Assembly (NCBI GenBank): GCA_036346275.1
Contig: CM070720.1
Coordinates: forward strand, 8,719,278-8,783,277
Length of the DNA stretch: 64,000 nucleotides
Direction: 5' to 3'
Origin: Otatea glauca
Taxonomy: Eukaryota > Streptophyta > Magnoliopsida > Poales > Poaceae
How positions within the stretch are numbered: the first letter of the stretch is position 1; each line of letters starts with the position of its first letter. Made by a program: the position numbers and the translations under genes. Shown here one piece after another: positions 33,156-43,643 of the stretch. The notes under the pieces are model-generated. The model was given only the letters and a program-made list of their open reading frames with translations, searched no databases and had not been told where the DNA came from.

Positions 33156-35998
33156 TGTCGGGACCGGATTTGCAAATCAAACCCTCTCAGGTATTCTCGC
33201 ACTAGTCCAGATCACGCTTAGTGCACAAGTGGAAACATAGATGAAATATCATTCCATACAACGAATTAACTAAGAAGAAGCAAATTATTATTGAATAAAG
33301 CAAACGACCTTATGGTCAATGTTTACACCATTATGCCTTAAGGGCTTAAGAAACAAATACTATTGCAAATGAAAAGATAACTTGAGCCATTCGACATGCC
33401 ACGTGCAATCGTCTGGGAACGCCTTCCTAATCCACGTAGTCTTCATAGAATTCCTCCTCATGATATTCATTATCTCCTTCAAAGAATCGATCAACAAGGG
33501 CATAAAGCCGTGAGTACAAAGGTACTCAGCAAGCCATAGGGAAATGATGCAATATATTCATGCACGGCTTGACAAGGATGGCTATATAGTTCATTTGCAG
33601 AAAGCAATAACTTGAATTGAAATACAATAAATAGATTGAAAGCATATTTGTAAAAAGGTAAATAAATGATTGATAGATCAATGATAGACAACAAAACAAC
33701 GGTGAACTCCCCGTTCACATCCGAACAATTCCACATTCCACATTTTATGAAACACTCTATACCCGTGTGAAATTCCGGGCTTGTCCATGATCATGACGCG
33801 CTATTCGAATAGTTTTACACTCTGCAGAGGTTGTACAACTTTACCCACAAGACATGAACATCTCTTTGTGCAAACGTTACTAACACACTTCCTTTGGTGT
33901 GTCGCAGAGATATCATGACAGAGCCTTTACAATGCAATCGCCTAAACTCAGACGCCGCTAAGGTTTCGCCCTTTAGGGCCCCCTCTTGCGCCTCGCGAAT
34001 CTACCCGTCCATCCCGGAACCCACACCACCAATTGGCAGTACTCAAGGCTAGACATTGCAAATTAATCAGCTAAGCCTGTCCCATTCCAGACATGTGGTA
34101 GTACGGTTAGACCCAGTTCAATAGCGCACAAGATTAAGTCCTTAAGTTGTCTCAGGCAAGACATCCACATCCCAATGTGCTAGAAAGCACCCCCTTTACT
34201 GCACGATCACTTGCCCGAGGGAAAACAATTCGTTCAACCAAGACCAATGGCAAACCCCGCCATGGTACAACAAATTTTACAACAGTGGCTAACGGCCACG
34301 ATTCCATATCTCATTAAGTCAATATTAACATTATTCACATGTGACATGAATCCCAACGTATATGTAAGCATGTCTAAGCATAGCTACGATAACCCAATGT
34401 TGGTATAATGATTATGTCCAACTAGTAATGTCCCAACCTAGGTTTAACAATGGATACATGGCATACAACTAATCAAGGTGGCATAATGTCAACTAGGTAT
34501 ACATCTACTCCCATTAAATAAGCATTGATACACAAAGTAGCATGCAATTGTATAAAATAAATTACTTTGCAAACATAGGATCAATATGATCAAAGGTTAC
34601 GACTTGCCTTGCTGATCTAGTGCTGAATCTTGGTCTTCGAAGTCTTCGTTCGCTCCCTCGGAATTAGCGTCTACCGGAAAAGAAGCAACGAAACCAAATA
34701 AATACAAAACAGAGACTCAAACAAGCTCAAAACTGAAAATAAATGGCTCTGGAAGATAGATCTTGATTTTAGAAAAATTTAGAAACTTGAATCGCCTCAA
34801 TCGGAGTTCGTATGAGCGAGAACGGGCCTCCGAAAGATTAAATTCAGAGAAAATACAGAAAATCAGAATTTCTGGATTTATTTTTATACGGAAAAAGGAT
34901 TTATTGCGCAATCGCTAACGTCAGCCGGCTCTCGGTGGACTCGGTCCACGGCACGGGCTCGGTTCACCGTGCACCGGCGACGGTACGACGCAGCGCCGAC
35001 GCTGGCCGACTCAGCGCACACGCGGCTCGGACGTGGCGCTGACGTGGGCGAGCCACGCGTCGCGCATCCGGCAACTCGCCCCGATCGGACGGCCAGGAAG
35101 CGATGCTGCGGCGGGGTGACGCGGCGCGATCATGAGCGTCCGTAGAAGATCGGACGGCGGAGCGCGGTCGCTGGAGGTCGACGGCGAGGCGGTGGTGCGG
35201 GCTTACCGGAGGCGAGGAAGAAGACCCGGCAAGCGGCGGAGGAGGGCCGGTTCGGGCGGAAGACAAAGCGGACCGGGCAGAGGGCGACGCGGCGGTCTCG
35301 GGCGAGCAAACGGCGACGGCGAAGACGCACCGGAGCGGCGAGGCGACGGGAAAAGGCTTCGGCGGCGACGTGAGCTCGCGCGCGCAACGGCGTGTCTCGG
35401 CAGCGAAGCGGGCAAAAGAAGTAGCGCGCGAGGATACTCGGAGCGCGCGCGCACGGCTTTTATAGCCTCGGAGGCGTGCCCGACCGGAGTCCGAACGCGG
35501 CGTCGGCGGCGTGACTCGAGCGCGGCTAGGGTTAGGTTTCGCGGCGCGGCGACGTGGTCGATCACGCCACATGCGTGTCGCGCGATCGGCGACCGACGCG
35601 GCTGCGGGCAAGTGCCGCCACGCGAGAGGTGGGTCGAGCGAGCGGCCGAGGAGGAGCGGCGGTCAAGGCGAGGCGGCGGTCTTTGGGCCGAGAGGAGATT
35701 TGACCCGAGAGGCTTTTGGAAATTAAAATCATTTTCTGATTTAAGATAAATCCAGAATTTCAAATAAATGCAAATAAATAGCAAATAAATTCAGAAAAAT
35801 CTCCAAAAATACAGAAAAATTCCTTGGAGCACAATGAACCCAACTAAAACTGAAATTCTTGAGTTTGTTGAATAGTTTAGTCAAATTAAATCCTTTTATT
35901 CATGGAAAATTCAAATTAAGCTGGAATTAATTCAAAGAAAATGCAAATGGTTTATTTTTGAAATCAACATTCCAAAACTCAAATTTTGGGATGTTACA
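33156..35998 (-). repeat. 5' LTR of the Tekay element
   Basis: 2,843 bp, paired with 25,170-28,046. GC-rich core at about 34,925-35,700. The right end ...GATGTTACA is followed by the duplicated TATGG and by the Angela RT codons. Many one-base differences from the partner LTR cluster in the GC-rich part and around the first and last few hundred bases. Confidence 0.9.
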
Positions 35999-36003
35999 TA
36001 TGG

Positions 36004-36557
36004 ACTGAAGCAAGCATCTTGAAATTGGAATCTTCATTTTGATGAAATCATCAGAGTTTGGATTCATCAAAAATGAAGAAGAGCCTTGTATTTACAAAAA
36101 GGCTAGTGGGAGCGCACTTGTATTTCTGATTCTATATGTTGATGATATATTGTTAATCGGAAATGATGTTCCTATGCTTGAATCTGTTAAGACATCATTG
36201 AAAATGAGATTTTCAATGAAAGACTTGGGCGAAGCAACCTATATATTAGGCATAAAGATCTATAGAGATATATCAATAAGGCTAATTGGATTAAACCAAA
36301 GTACATATATTGACAAAGTGTTGAATAAGTTCAACATGCAAAATTTCAAGAAAGGATTTTTGCCCATGTCACCTGGCACTAGTCTCTGCAAGAATCAGTG
36401 TCTTATGATACAAGATGAGCGAGACCACACGAGTATGACTCCATATGCTTCTGCTATTGGATCTATCATGTATGCCATGATATGTACAAGCCCAGATGTC
36501 TCTTATGCCTTAAGTGTAACCAGTCGATATCAAGCAGATCGTGGTGAGAGTCAGTAG
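36004..36557 (+). pseudogene. Angela reverse transcriptase C-terminal half
   Basis: Sequence resumes the RT coding (LKQAS) right after the second TATGG copy (35,999-36,003). A TGA and a frameshift occur within the first 40 bp. From 36,039 the frame is open and carries the YVDD box at residues 33-36 of that frame (LYVDDILLIGND). KDLGEATYILGIKIYRD and the connection domain follow. It ends at a TAG at 36,555-36,557. Together with 24,139-25,169 it represents one RT split by a 10.8-kb insertion. Confidence 0.8.
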
Positions 36558-36591
36558 ATGACAGTCAAGAATATCCTTAAGTACTTGAGAA

Positions 36592-37017
36592 CAGGGTCCA
36601 CAAAACCGGCAAAAACCGCTTGAAAATCACTTAAAAATTGCGGTTTTCGAGTGTATCGTTCCGTTTCGAGATCCAAAACCGCTAAGTAAACCATTTTAAT
36701 TCAAAAAAATTCAAAAAATTTGAAACAATTTATGCGTTGAAAACCGCTCGAAAACCATTGAAAAACCACGGTTTTTCACTGAAAATCGCTTGAAAACCGT
36801 TTTTAAGAACATTCAATCGGCCATTGGTTTTCGTGAAAAAACGAATGGTTTCTCGCGAAAAACCGAACGATTTTCAATTTTTTGAATTTTTTCGAACTTT
36901 TTTTATTTCTTAACCCTTCGATTTTTGACGGTTTTTGAGTGGTTTTTTGAGCGGTTTTTGCGGTTTTCGAATTTTGAATTTCGAATGGTTTTTCAAAATT
37001 CGATTTTGTGAACCCTG
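36592..37017. mobile_element. 426-bp hAT-type MITE in the Angela RNase H
   Basis: The termini are CAGGGTCCACAAAA and TTTTGTGAACCCTG, imperfect inverted repeats. It is flanked by the 8-bp duplication CTTGAGAA (36,584-36,591 and 37,018-37,025). The 8-bp duplication and CAGGG ends are characteristic of hAT elements. The interior is AT-rich, repeats AAAACCGCTT/TGAAAACCG words in both orientations and could fold on itself. It has no coding capacity. It lies between codons of the RNase H region, so the empty site can be inferred exactly. Confidence 0.88.
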
Positions 37018-37560
37018 CTTGAGAAGAACTAAGGGTATGTTCCTTATTTATGGAGGTGAGGAAGAGCTCGTTGTAACGGTTACACCGATGCAAGCTTCCA
37101 AACCGACAAGGATGACTCAAAATCGCAATATGGATTTGTGTTCTGCCACAATAGTGGAGCGATTTGCTGGAAAAGTTCAAAGCAATCGACTGTTGTTGAT
37201 TCTACAACAGAAGCCGCGTATATTGATGCTTCAGAAGCAACAAAGGTAGCTATTTGGATAAGAAAGTTCATAATTGAACTTGGCGCGGTTCCAAATGCTA
37301 GATGCCCTTTGAACCTCTATTGTGACAACAAAGGGGTCATTGCGCAAGCTAAGCAACCTAGAGCACACCAAAAATCCAAACACATACTACGACGATATCA
37401 CCTTATTTGAAAGATTTTGAATAGAGGTGATGTCAACATATGCAAAGTGGCAACGGAAGCCAATGTGGCAGAACCGTTGACAAAACCTCTCCCGCAAGTA
37501 AAGCATGAATGCACACTAGAGCCATGGGTATGGGATACCAACATGATTGACTCTAGTGTA
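37018..37560 (+). pseudogene. Angela RNase H and 3' end of pol
   Basis: The segment follows the MITE and its duplicated CTTGAGAA. It carries RTKGMFLIYGGEEELVV, then in another frame ICWKSSKQSTVVDSTTEAAYI (RNase H Glu motif) and LYCDNKGVIAQAKQP (second Asp motif). The C-terminal tail with ADxxTKxL-type sequence reads VAEPLTKPLP, so the usual Asp of ADIFTK is absent. At least two frameshifts are present. A short purine stretch (AGTGGGAGAT, 37,561-37,570) before the LTR is the polypurine tract. Confidence 0.75.
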
Positions 37561-38941
37561 AGTGGGAGATTTTGAAGATATGCCCTAGAGGCCAATCATG
37601 GTGATGATTGTAATGTAATATGCTTTTGTTGTTCCATTAATAATGTCATATTATAGATGGTCAAGTGCATGACTTGATCGTGAAACTCTATAATGTTGTA
37701 ATGACATTATTATAAAGTTGTCCTTTGATTTCTTTTTTTGACTAGGACATCAATAAATGATTAATATAATCAAACACATGAGTTGTTGTGATAATCCCGT
37801 TTCACGGATTATGGATATGTGATATCAATGCAATCATGTGGTTATCATGTAGGTGTACATGATATTGGACTGACCCACTTATGAAACACCTTTTGAGGAT
37901 TTGATTAATGACATAAGCTGTTTCATACAATGATAATGATTGATCCTTAGACCTGAGATCAACACAGTTCCTACATAAGAATAGTATGCTTTGATGTTGT
38001 CTAACGTTGTCCGTAACTGGATAATCATAAAGACAACACTCGGGTATACTTTGAATCATGCAGAGGGAAATGTATGATTGATAGCATCTAGGCCCCCTCA
38101 ATTTCTATTATCCGGTTTTATATTAGTTTTGGTATTGATGACTATGTTAATAATGCTTAAAGTGTTGAAGAACATGTGCTGAAAACAAGGATGAAGCAAG
38201 TGGGACTAGCAAGATTAAGGTGCTCTGTTACTAGTTTTTGACTTGGGAGAAGATTCAAGTCAAATTGCTAGGTTTATTTTCAGTTCGGCTGTTTTAAGGG
38301 GGACTTTGCACAAGCTAGTGGATTGGATCATAAGGCAAAGACATAACTAGTTTTCTGGTAGTAAAAGACACTTAAACCTTTGAATCTAATTTGTTAATAT
38401 ACAACGGACTAAAATTCAACTATTCACTTCTTAAATCTGTTGCATACACAACATATCCTTTTTAAGTCAAAAGTTTCTTTGGTCCAGTATTAAATATCTT
38501 CTGTGTCAAAACTCCTATCAAAATACCAGCTCATCGGACTACATGTCTTGTTTTCATATTCTTTAGTCCTTGGTGAAAATTCCATGAAAACATTTGTCAT
38601 CCAAGTGACTGTCTATGAATGACGGACCAAATAATTTGGTCTGGCATACATGTAAAAGTCACTCTTCTATGATAGACCAAAAATCGTCTCAGTTTCCCAT
38701 CTACAGCGGACCAAATTCTTTTCAAGTCCGGAACTCATTCAGTTTATAAGTCTTCTTGCCGGACCAAAACTTGGAGTCCTATTTATTAAAATCTAGATGG
38801 ATATTCCCTCTCATTAAAGGTTTTTGCTTTGATAACGGACCAAATATTCTTGCTTAAAATTTTAGTCCATTACTAAATCAAATCGCTTGGAGAATCTTAT
38901 TTTTGTTGAAAAAGGGTCTTTGGCTACCGATCTTTGAAATG

Positions 38942-39235
38942 CACATGTACAACAGACCAAATTTTTTTTAGTCCGTCGTAGAAATACCAAATTATTTGGT
39001 CTGACATACATGTAACTTTTTCATTCCTATGCTGGACCAAACTTTATGAAAAACACATATACAACAGACCAAATTTTTGGTCCGTCGTAAATGTCCAAAT
39101 TTGGTCCGACATACATGTATCTCTTTCAGTTCAATGGCCGACCAAACTTTATGAAAAAAAACACATGTACAACAGACCAAATTTTTTGGTCTGTCAGTAA
39201 ATGTCCAAATTTGGTCCGTCATACACATGTCCAGT
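38942..39235 (+). repeat. about 110-bp tandem repeats with GGACCAAA/TTTGGTCC motifs in the solo LTR
   Basis: Three units start at 38,942, 39,054 and 39,162, each opening CACATRTACAACAGACCAAA. They carry a TTTGGTCCGWC core, and the two complete units also share GACCAAACTTTATGAAA. The third unit is partial. The same zone, inverted, is at about 60,200-60,490. It lies in U3 upstream of the TATA box, so it could act as a repeated regulatory site; this is inference. Confidence 0.75.
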
Positions 39236-39348
39236 ATCGCTAGGTACTGTTGTTTAGTCCGTTGTAAACGTATATTACTGATATTTCTGACATCTAACAT
39301 GTCCAATGGCTACAGTAGCAGGTGTAACGGCTATATCCATTCCAAAGG

Positions 39349-39358
39349 GCTATATAAG
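39349..39358 (+). promoter_or_regulatory. TATA box of the solo SIRE LTR
   Basis: GCTATATAAG in the plus strand, about 645 bp before the LTR end. The inverted counterpart in the right SIRE LTR is at 60,071-60,080. It would fire rightward into flanking DNA. Confidence 0.5.
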
Positions 39359-40195
39359 CATTTCCTGAGTCATCTACCAACATACAGAATGAACTCCTTG
39401 ACATTCTAGCATTGAAAAATAGCTTTCATTCCCAAAAGGAGTCTGTGCTTCACTTTCAAACCAAAAATCCTCAACATCTCTAAGTGTTTTAGGCTCCAAG
39501 CCGAAGTCTAGCTGTGTGATTTGCGAGTAAACCAAGAGACAGAACTTGTGCAAAGTTTATTACTCTTGGATCTTAGTGATCCTAGACAGCTTGGAGAAAG
39601 TGATCAGTGCGACCTGTCCAAAGGTGATTGTGGAAGGCCAATGTGATTGTGAGAGGTTCGGAACTCACCTCACTGGAGTAGTGAAAGAGTTACCTGAGTG
39701 ATCACCAGAGCTACTGCGACTAGCTTTGGAGAAGCAATACTTCGGAAGAAGTGCTTCAACGTGGATTAGGAGTGCGGCTCTGAACCACGGGATAAATCTC
39801 TATCTCACTTGTGTTTTATTTCTCTTTATTGCTTTCGCTATTATTATTGTTTGCTTTTACTTCTGTCATATATATATAGATATATATATTATGTTCTGTG
39901 CTATTCTCTCATAAAGAGTAGTGAATTGTTTTTAAGAAGTTAAAATTTCTAAAAGTTGCCTATTCACCCCCCCTCTAGGCCAACTGGATCCTTCAATGAT
40001 CAAGATGGAATTTATCCTCCTCATACTGAGGGAATGATATCAATAGGCCACTCGATGAAACAGACTAAAGAACATGCATGGCTATGCCCGAACGATTAAA
40101 TTGTTAATTTATCGATCATGTTAGTCTATTTCATATAATCGAGAAAATTGATTTAAAAGTGCAAGGATGGCAGACCTCAACCTTGAGTTAAACTA

Positions 40196-41403
40196 TGAAG
40201 GATGACCGGGACTAGGCTAGGTGCGTCGGAGGTCTAGACGGTCGAGAATCGCCGGAGGATGATCAGAGATGGATTCGCTGCAAACCTAGAAGACAAGGAA
40301 TGGTTGAGATGCTAGCTGGGAGCTGCTCGGATCAAGGAGAGCCGTCAAAGCATGGTCTAGGTGATAGAGTAGCGGGTCTAGTTAGCATGGCTCGAAAAAC
40401 ATGCAAAAACTTGGTATGTTAGTGGGTTTCGGGTTGGCCCATGTATGGCTATGTGTGGGAGTCATTCCTAGCCTTTGATATGATCCTTAGGTTAGAAAGA
40501 ACTCATCCAAAGGTAGAGGGTGACTCAAGAGTAGTACAAATAGAGGGGGAGGGGTGGCTTTCCCGCTCCCCTCTCCCGCGCTGAAGGTTTTAGAGGTTTT
40601 AGCTCCTTTGAGTTTTTTGCCCACCTTGTTGTGAGGCTTTGTAAACCTCCTTTCCAGAAATAAAAGCTTCATTTATCCATATCTGAATTTATTTTATTCA
40701 TTTACATTATGCTTTAAATTCAGTCTTTAAATTCCGAAATTTCCAATCTTGCACACTTGGATTTGCCTCATTTCCTTCTAAATGTTTATGGATCTTGTGC
40801 TGAGGATATATGATTGATAGATGAGTCTTCTTCAGACCATATCCCAATCGTCTAGGCAAATCTTGTGTTCTTTCTTGCAAGAAATCGATCTCGTATGATT
40901 AAGTAGATCATTCTTCTAGATCGTGTTGGGGGGTTTTGGACTTGAGTTCTTGCTTACTGTGATGTGTGGGAAGGTTATCTAAGATCATCTTGATCATCAA
41001 AACCTCACGAGCAAGTTAAAGGTCAAGTTCTTGAGTTTTGCTCAAACTTGGTGTGTTTTTCCTTCATAGTGAAAAAGGTCGAAACTTTGACGATAATCCT
41101 TGCGATTGAAGGTTGGAATAAGTTGCTGACATTCTTAGGATCACATCTACCAAGTTTCATGAGTTTTTATCCAGCCGGCCAAAAGATTCCTCATATTAGC
41201 TTTTGACTTCGTGATATTCTTGGTTCTGTTCTTCCTATTGTTCTTAAGCCCGGTCATACCGGACTTGCAGGAAAACTTTTTCCATTTCTCTTACTCCTTT
41301 TAACTGAATTGTCTGTGGGCTTGGTCGGATAATTTTGAGTAGGGAAAATTTAGATTTGGGATCATTCACCTCTCCCCCCTCTGATCGCCATTTCGGTCCT
41401 TCA
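40196..41403 (+). repeat. truncated LTR of a TGAAGGACC-type relative
   Basis: The 1,208-bp segment ends GGTCCTTCA like the other members of the family. In its middle it matches the reverse complement of 6,988-8,626 (for example the Cys/Pro-poor CCATGCAAGGG and GGGCTAACCC region), but more distantly than the three other copies. Its left end begins at a point that is internal in the full LTRs (GAAGGATGACCGGGACTAGG), so several hundred bases are missing. No target duplication is visible. A decayed TATA region lies near 40,535. Confidence 0.65.
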
Positions 41404-41405
41404 GT

Positions 41406-43643
41406 TGTACCCTGGCTTAATTCAATAGTACTCACCGGACTTCAAATATACCGCCCCCAAACCAACTCTTTCACAGTCCCCTGGGTCATACCAGCATTTC
41501 CCAACACGACTATACTTTCTTACCCATTGTGGAGAATCTAATACCATCCTAGGACAACCTTTTCTGACCGATTCCACACACCATGGTTGATACCAAATTT
41601 ACAGCTCATTGCCCAATATTAGTTTGTTATTTAGTCTTATATGCTAGCCTACTGTAGAGGGCCCTGTCAGCGACATCATTCTCATCAGCGTCCTCTACCC
41701 ACCTAATTAACACACGCCAATACATTATCTACACATAACCATCCACTAATATAACCCTTCCATTTTTATACACAATTCCATCCAAACATCCCTCCATTCA
41801 TTTAACCCACACTTCCCTAATTTCACATTTTTCATTCGAAAATATAATTTCTAATGTAGTGATGATACTATAATACATAAAAGCAGTAAAAGAATTAATA
41901 AGACATGATCAAAGGAAAAATGCTTGTCTAAAATAAAATCTAAATGTTCTACCTCGCTCGAAAATAGGCTCGAATTGACCGAGGGGCTTTGTTCTAGTCC
42001 TAAAAATTACACTACATTAATCTATGACATTTTATTAATACGAGTTGCAATATCCAATATTTCCCATTTAACAGTTTTACCATTAACTGAAATGGATATT
42101 CTTTTGTTACATGCCATGCTTTATATTACTACTAGACTTTCTTTTATTTTCCTAATGCAATTACTGATGTCATGATGAAATGCATGCAAGTACATGATCT
42201 ATTCTCCACTTTTCTCATTTTCTTCTTCTACCCTTACTACTGCACTACCTTTCTTTCTTTCTCTCTTATTACTACCTTTACTGAACTATATTGCTCTCGG
42301 TTATATTGGCCGAAGCCTACTGGTATTAGTCATTTGGCTGCCTCACTTCTTTATGGCCAAATGCCTTGACACCTTTACTCTACTTCCTTCGATCACTTCA
42401 CCTGACCGAGCACCTCCACTGATTCATTCGGCTGCTCTCCATTCAGCTGCTCTCCCCCAATGCCGATCTACTTTTCCTCTCTTGCTACACTCGAGCTCGA
42501 CTAACCAAAGCTCTGGCCAACTCCCTCCCTTACTTCTCTCCTTCCTCCCTCTCTCTCTGGCTTCCCAGGTCGAAACCACCTCTAAGGTGCATGAGCTAAC
42601 CCTAGCTTCTTGAAGAACAAGGTTTTTTTGTTTTCATTGATTTTGCTTTCTTGAGTTTTTGATCTACTGGTTCTTCTGGATTTTTGAGGTAAGATGCACA
42701 GGTAAGGGTCAAGGATGATTTTGGATTTGAGTTCTAATTTATCAGGGCTCCCCTACTGAGACCATTCTCTTCCTTTCCCCCTCTACTGCTAGTCTTCTTC
42801 TACCACTACTCTAATGGTAGAAAGCTTACCTGATGACTGAGTTTTCGATTTTTTTGGTGTTGAGGAAGTGGAGGGCTGGGTTGAGGTAGAGGACGAGGTG
42901 GTCGATCCCTTGCTTGAGGTTCGATCTCCTCCTCCTTGCTCCTTGACCTTCTTCTTCCTTGGTCGGCTCCTCTTCTTCTTGCCTCCTAGTTCACTTGGAT
43001 GGTTGCCTTCGGTTTGGCTTGGTTGCCTAATTGCCTTCGGTTTGAGGCTGAGAAATGGTAGCTGCACTTGGCCCTTTCTCTATTGATGGCTGATGGGAAT
43101 GGCAATGAGAAATGCTTCCTCCTGGTTTGGCTATGGCACAAAGGGGGGCTGCACTTGGCTGTTGCTTTTGCTGGTTGTGCCGGAAGGCATGCTGAGTAAA
43201 TACTAGTTGGTAGAGGCTATGGGGAGATGCAATGCATCCTTAGCAGCTTTGGCTCTCTTGGGTCTTGTGCATGAAGGAAAGGAAATGGATCTTCTAGATT
43301 TGAGTTTGACTATACTGTCTATTTACCCTTTCACTTTTCTTCTTACTGTCTTACCATTTCACTGACTCATTTTTACTCCTACCTTGCCACTTCAGTGCCA
43401 TTACAAGGTATGCATGCATGTCATGCTAATGAATGTTTAATTATGCACATGATTAGTTAATACTGCTCATATTTAATTAGTGATTTTAATATATGTTTAT
43501 GGCTAATCATGATGCTAATGCCATGCTTATGCTTATGCTTAATTACTTCCTAATGCATGCTTAATAGATAATGATGATGCTCATGAAATGTTTATGCTTT
43601 CTTATGCATGGATGATGGAGGGATTAAGGGGAGGGTCCTCACA
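41406..43643 (-). repeat. candidate gypsy LTR (2.2 kb)
   Basis: On the minus strand it begins TGTGAGGACCCTCCCC and would end GGGTACA, giving TG...CA ends. CAGT occurs on both flanks (41,402-41,405 and 43,644-43,647), a possible 4-bp duplication. It contains long pyrimidine-rich tracts on the plus strand and no RT or gag motifs. The Lys/Ser-rich frame at 42,789-43,067 looks like composition only. There is no second copy in the window to confirm it, so this is a tentative call. Confidence 0.35.

Larger units (their letters stand above)
25170..35998 (-). mobile_element. Ty3/gypsy chromovirus, Tekay lineage, complete with both LTRs (10.8 kb)
   Basis: LTRs of 2,877 and 2,843 bp flank a 5.1-kb internal region encoding, from right to left, gag, protease, RT, RNase H, integrase and a C-terminal chromodomain. 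The ends are TGTAACATCCC...GGTCCCGACA on the coding strand. The duplication TATGG flanks the element inside the Angela RT codons. A primer-binding site (33,140-33,151) and a polypurine tract (28,047-28,059) fit leftward orientation. The chromodomain places it among the chromoviruses. Coding frames are fragmented, most heavily in the integrase. Confidence 0.9.
38079..39995 (+). mobile_element. solo LTR of the SIRE/Maximus family seen at 59,446-61,345
   Basis: 1,917 bp from TGATAGCATC to GGATCCTTCA, plus orientation, flanked by ATGAT (38,074-38,078 and 39,996-40,000). It matches the LTR at 59,446-61,345 in reverse orientation along its length. The same place in the other Angela LTR copy (20,712-20,722) reads straight through (GTATGATCAAG), which is a natural empty site. 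It contains a TATA box at 39,351 and a tandem-repeat zone at 38,942-39,235. Confidence 0.92.
11196..40196 (+). mobile_element. Ty1/Copia retrotransposon, Angela/BARE-like, carrying four nested insertions
   Basis: The LTR begins TGTTGGAGATATGCCCTAGAGG, the known start of the BARE/WIS/Angela group. A primer-binding site follows it, then gag, protease, integrase, RT and RNase H in Copia order on the plus strand. The 3' LTR is cut off after about 705 bp at 40,196. Four insertions with clear duplications lie inside it: 11,276-20,295, 25,170-35,998, 36,592-37,017 and 38,079-39,995. Without them the element would be about 7.5 kb. The coding frames contain many stops and frameshifts, so it is an old, inactive copy. 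Confidence 0.88.
37570..40196 (+). repeat. 3' LTR of the Angela element, truncated and split by a solo LTR
   Basis: It starts with a diverged version of the LTR end (TTTTGAAGATATGCCC) and matches 11,196-11,275 plus 20,301-20,930. It breaks off at 40,196. About 705 of 1,585 bp remain; the promoter half is missing. A solo SIRE LTR occupies 38,079-39,995. At the right end the sequence passes directly into the middle of another LTR. Confidence 0.82.

Noticed and set aside
40196..41403. Interpretation as a complete solo LTR
   Set aside because: The left end is internal to full-length relatives and the flanks AACTA and GTTGT are not a duplication.
41400..41420. A primer-binding site after the LTR fragment ending at 41,403
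   Set aside because: GTTGTACCCTGG does not match a tRNA complement. The following sequence is better explained as a different repeat.
42789..43067. Lys/Ser-rich minus-strand frame of 92 codons
   Set aside because: Low-complexity composition inside a pyrimidine-rich presumed LTR, without any motif or second copy.
42789..43067. Alternative reading of the same stretch as a gag N-terminus followed by an intron (TCATCAG|GTAAGC)
   Set aside because: No capsid or zinc-knuckle sequence follows on that strand, so a gag origin is not supported.
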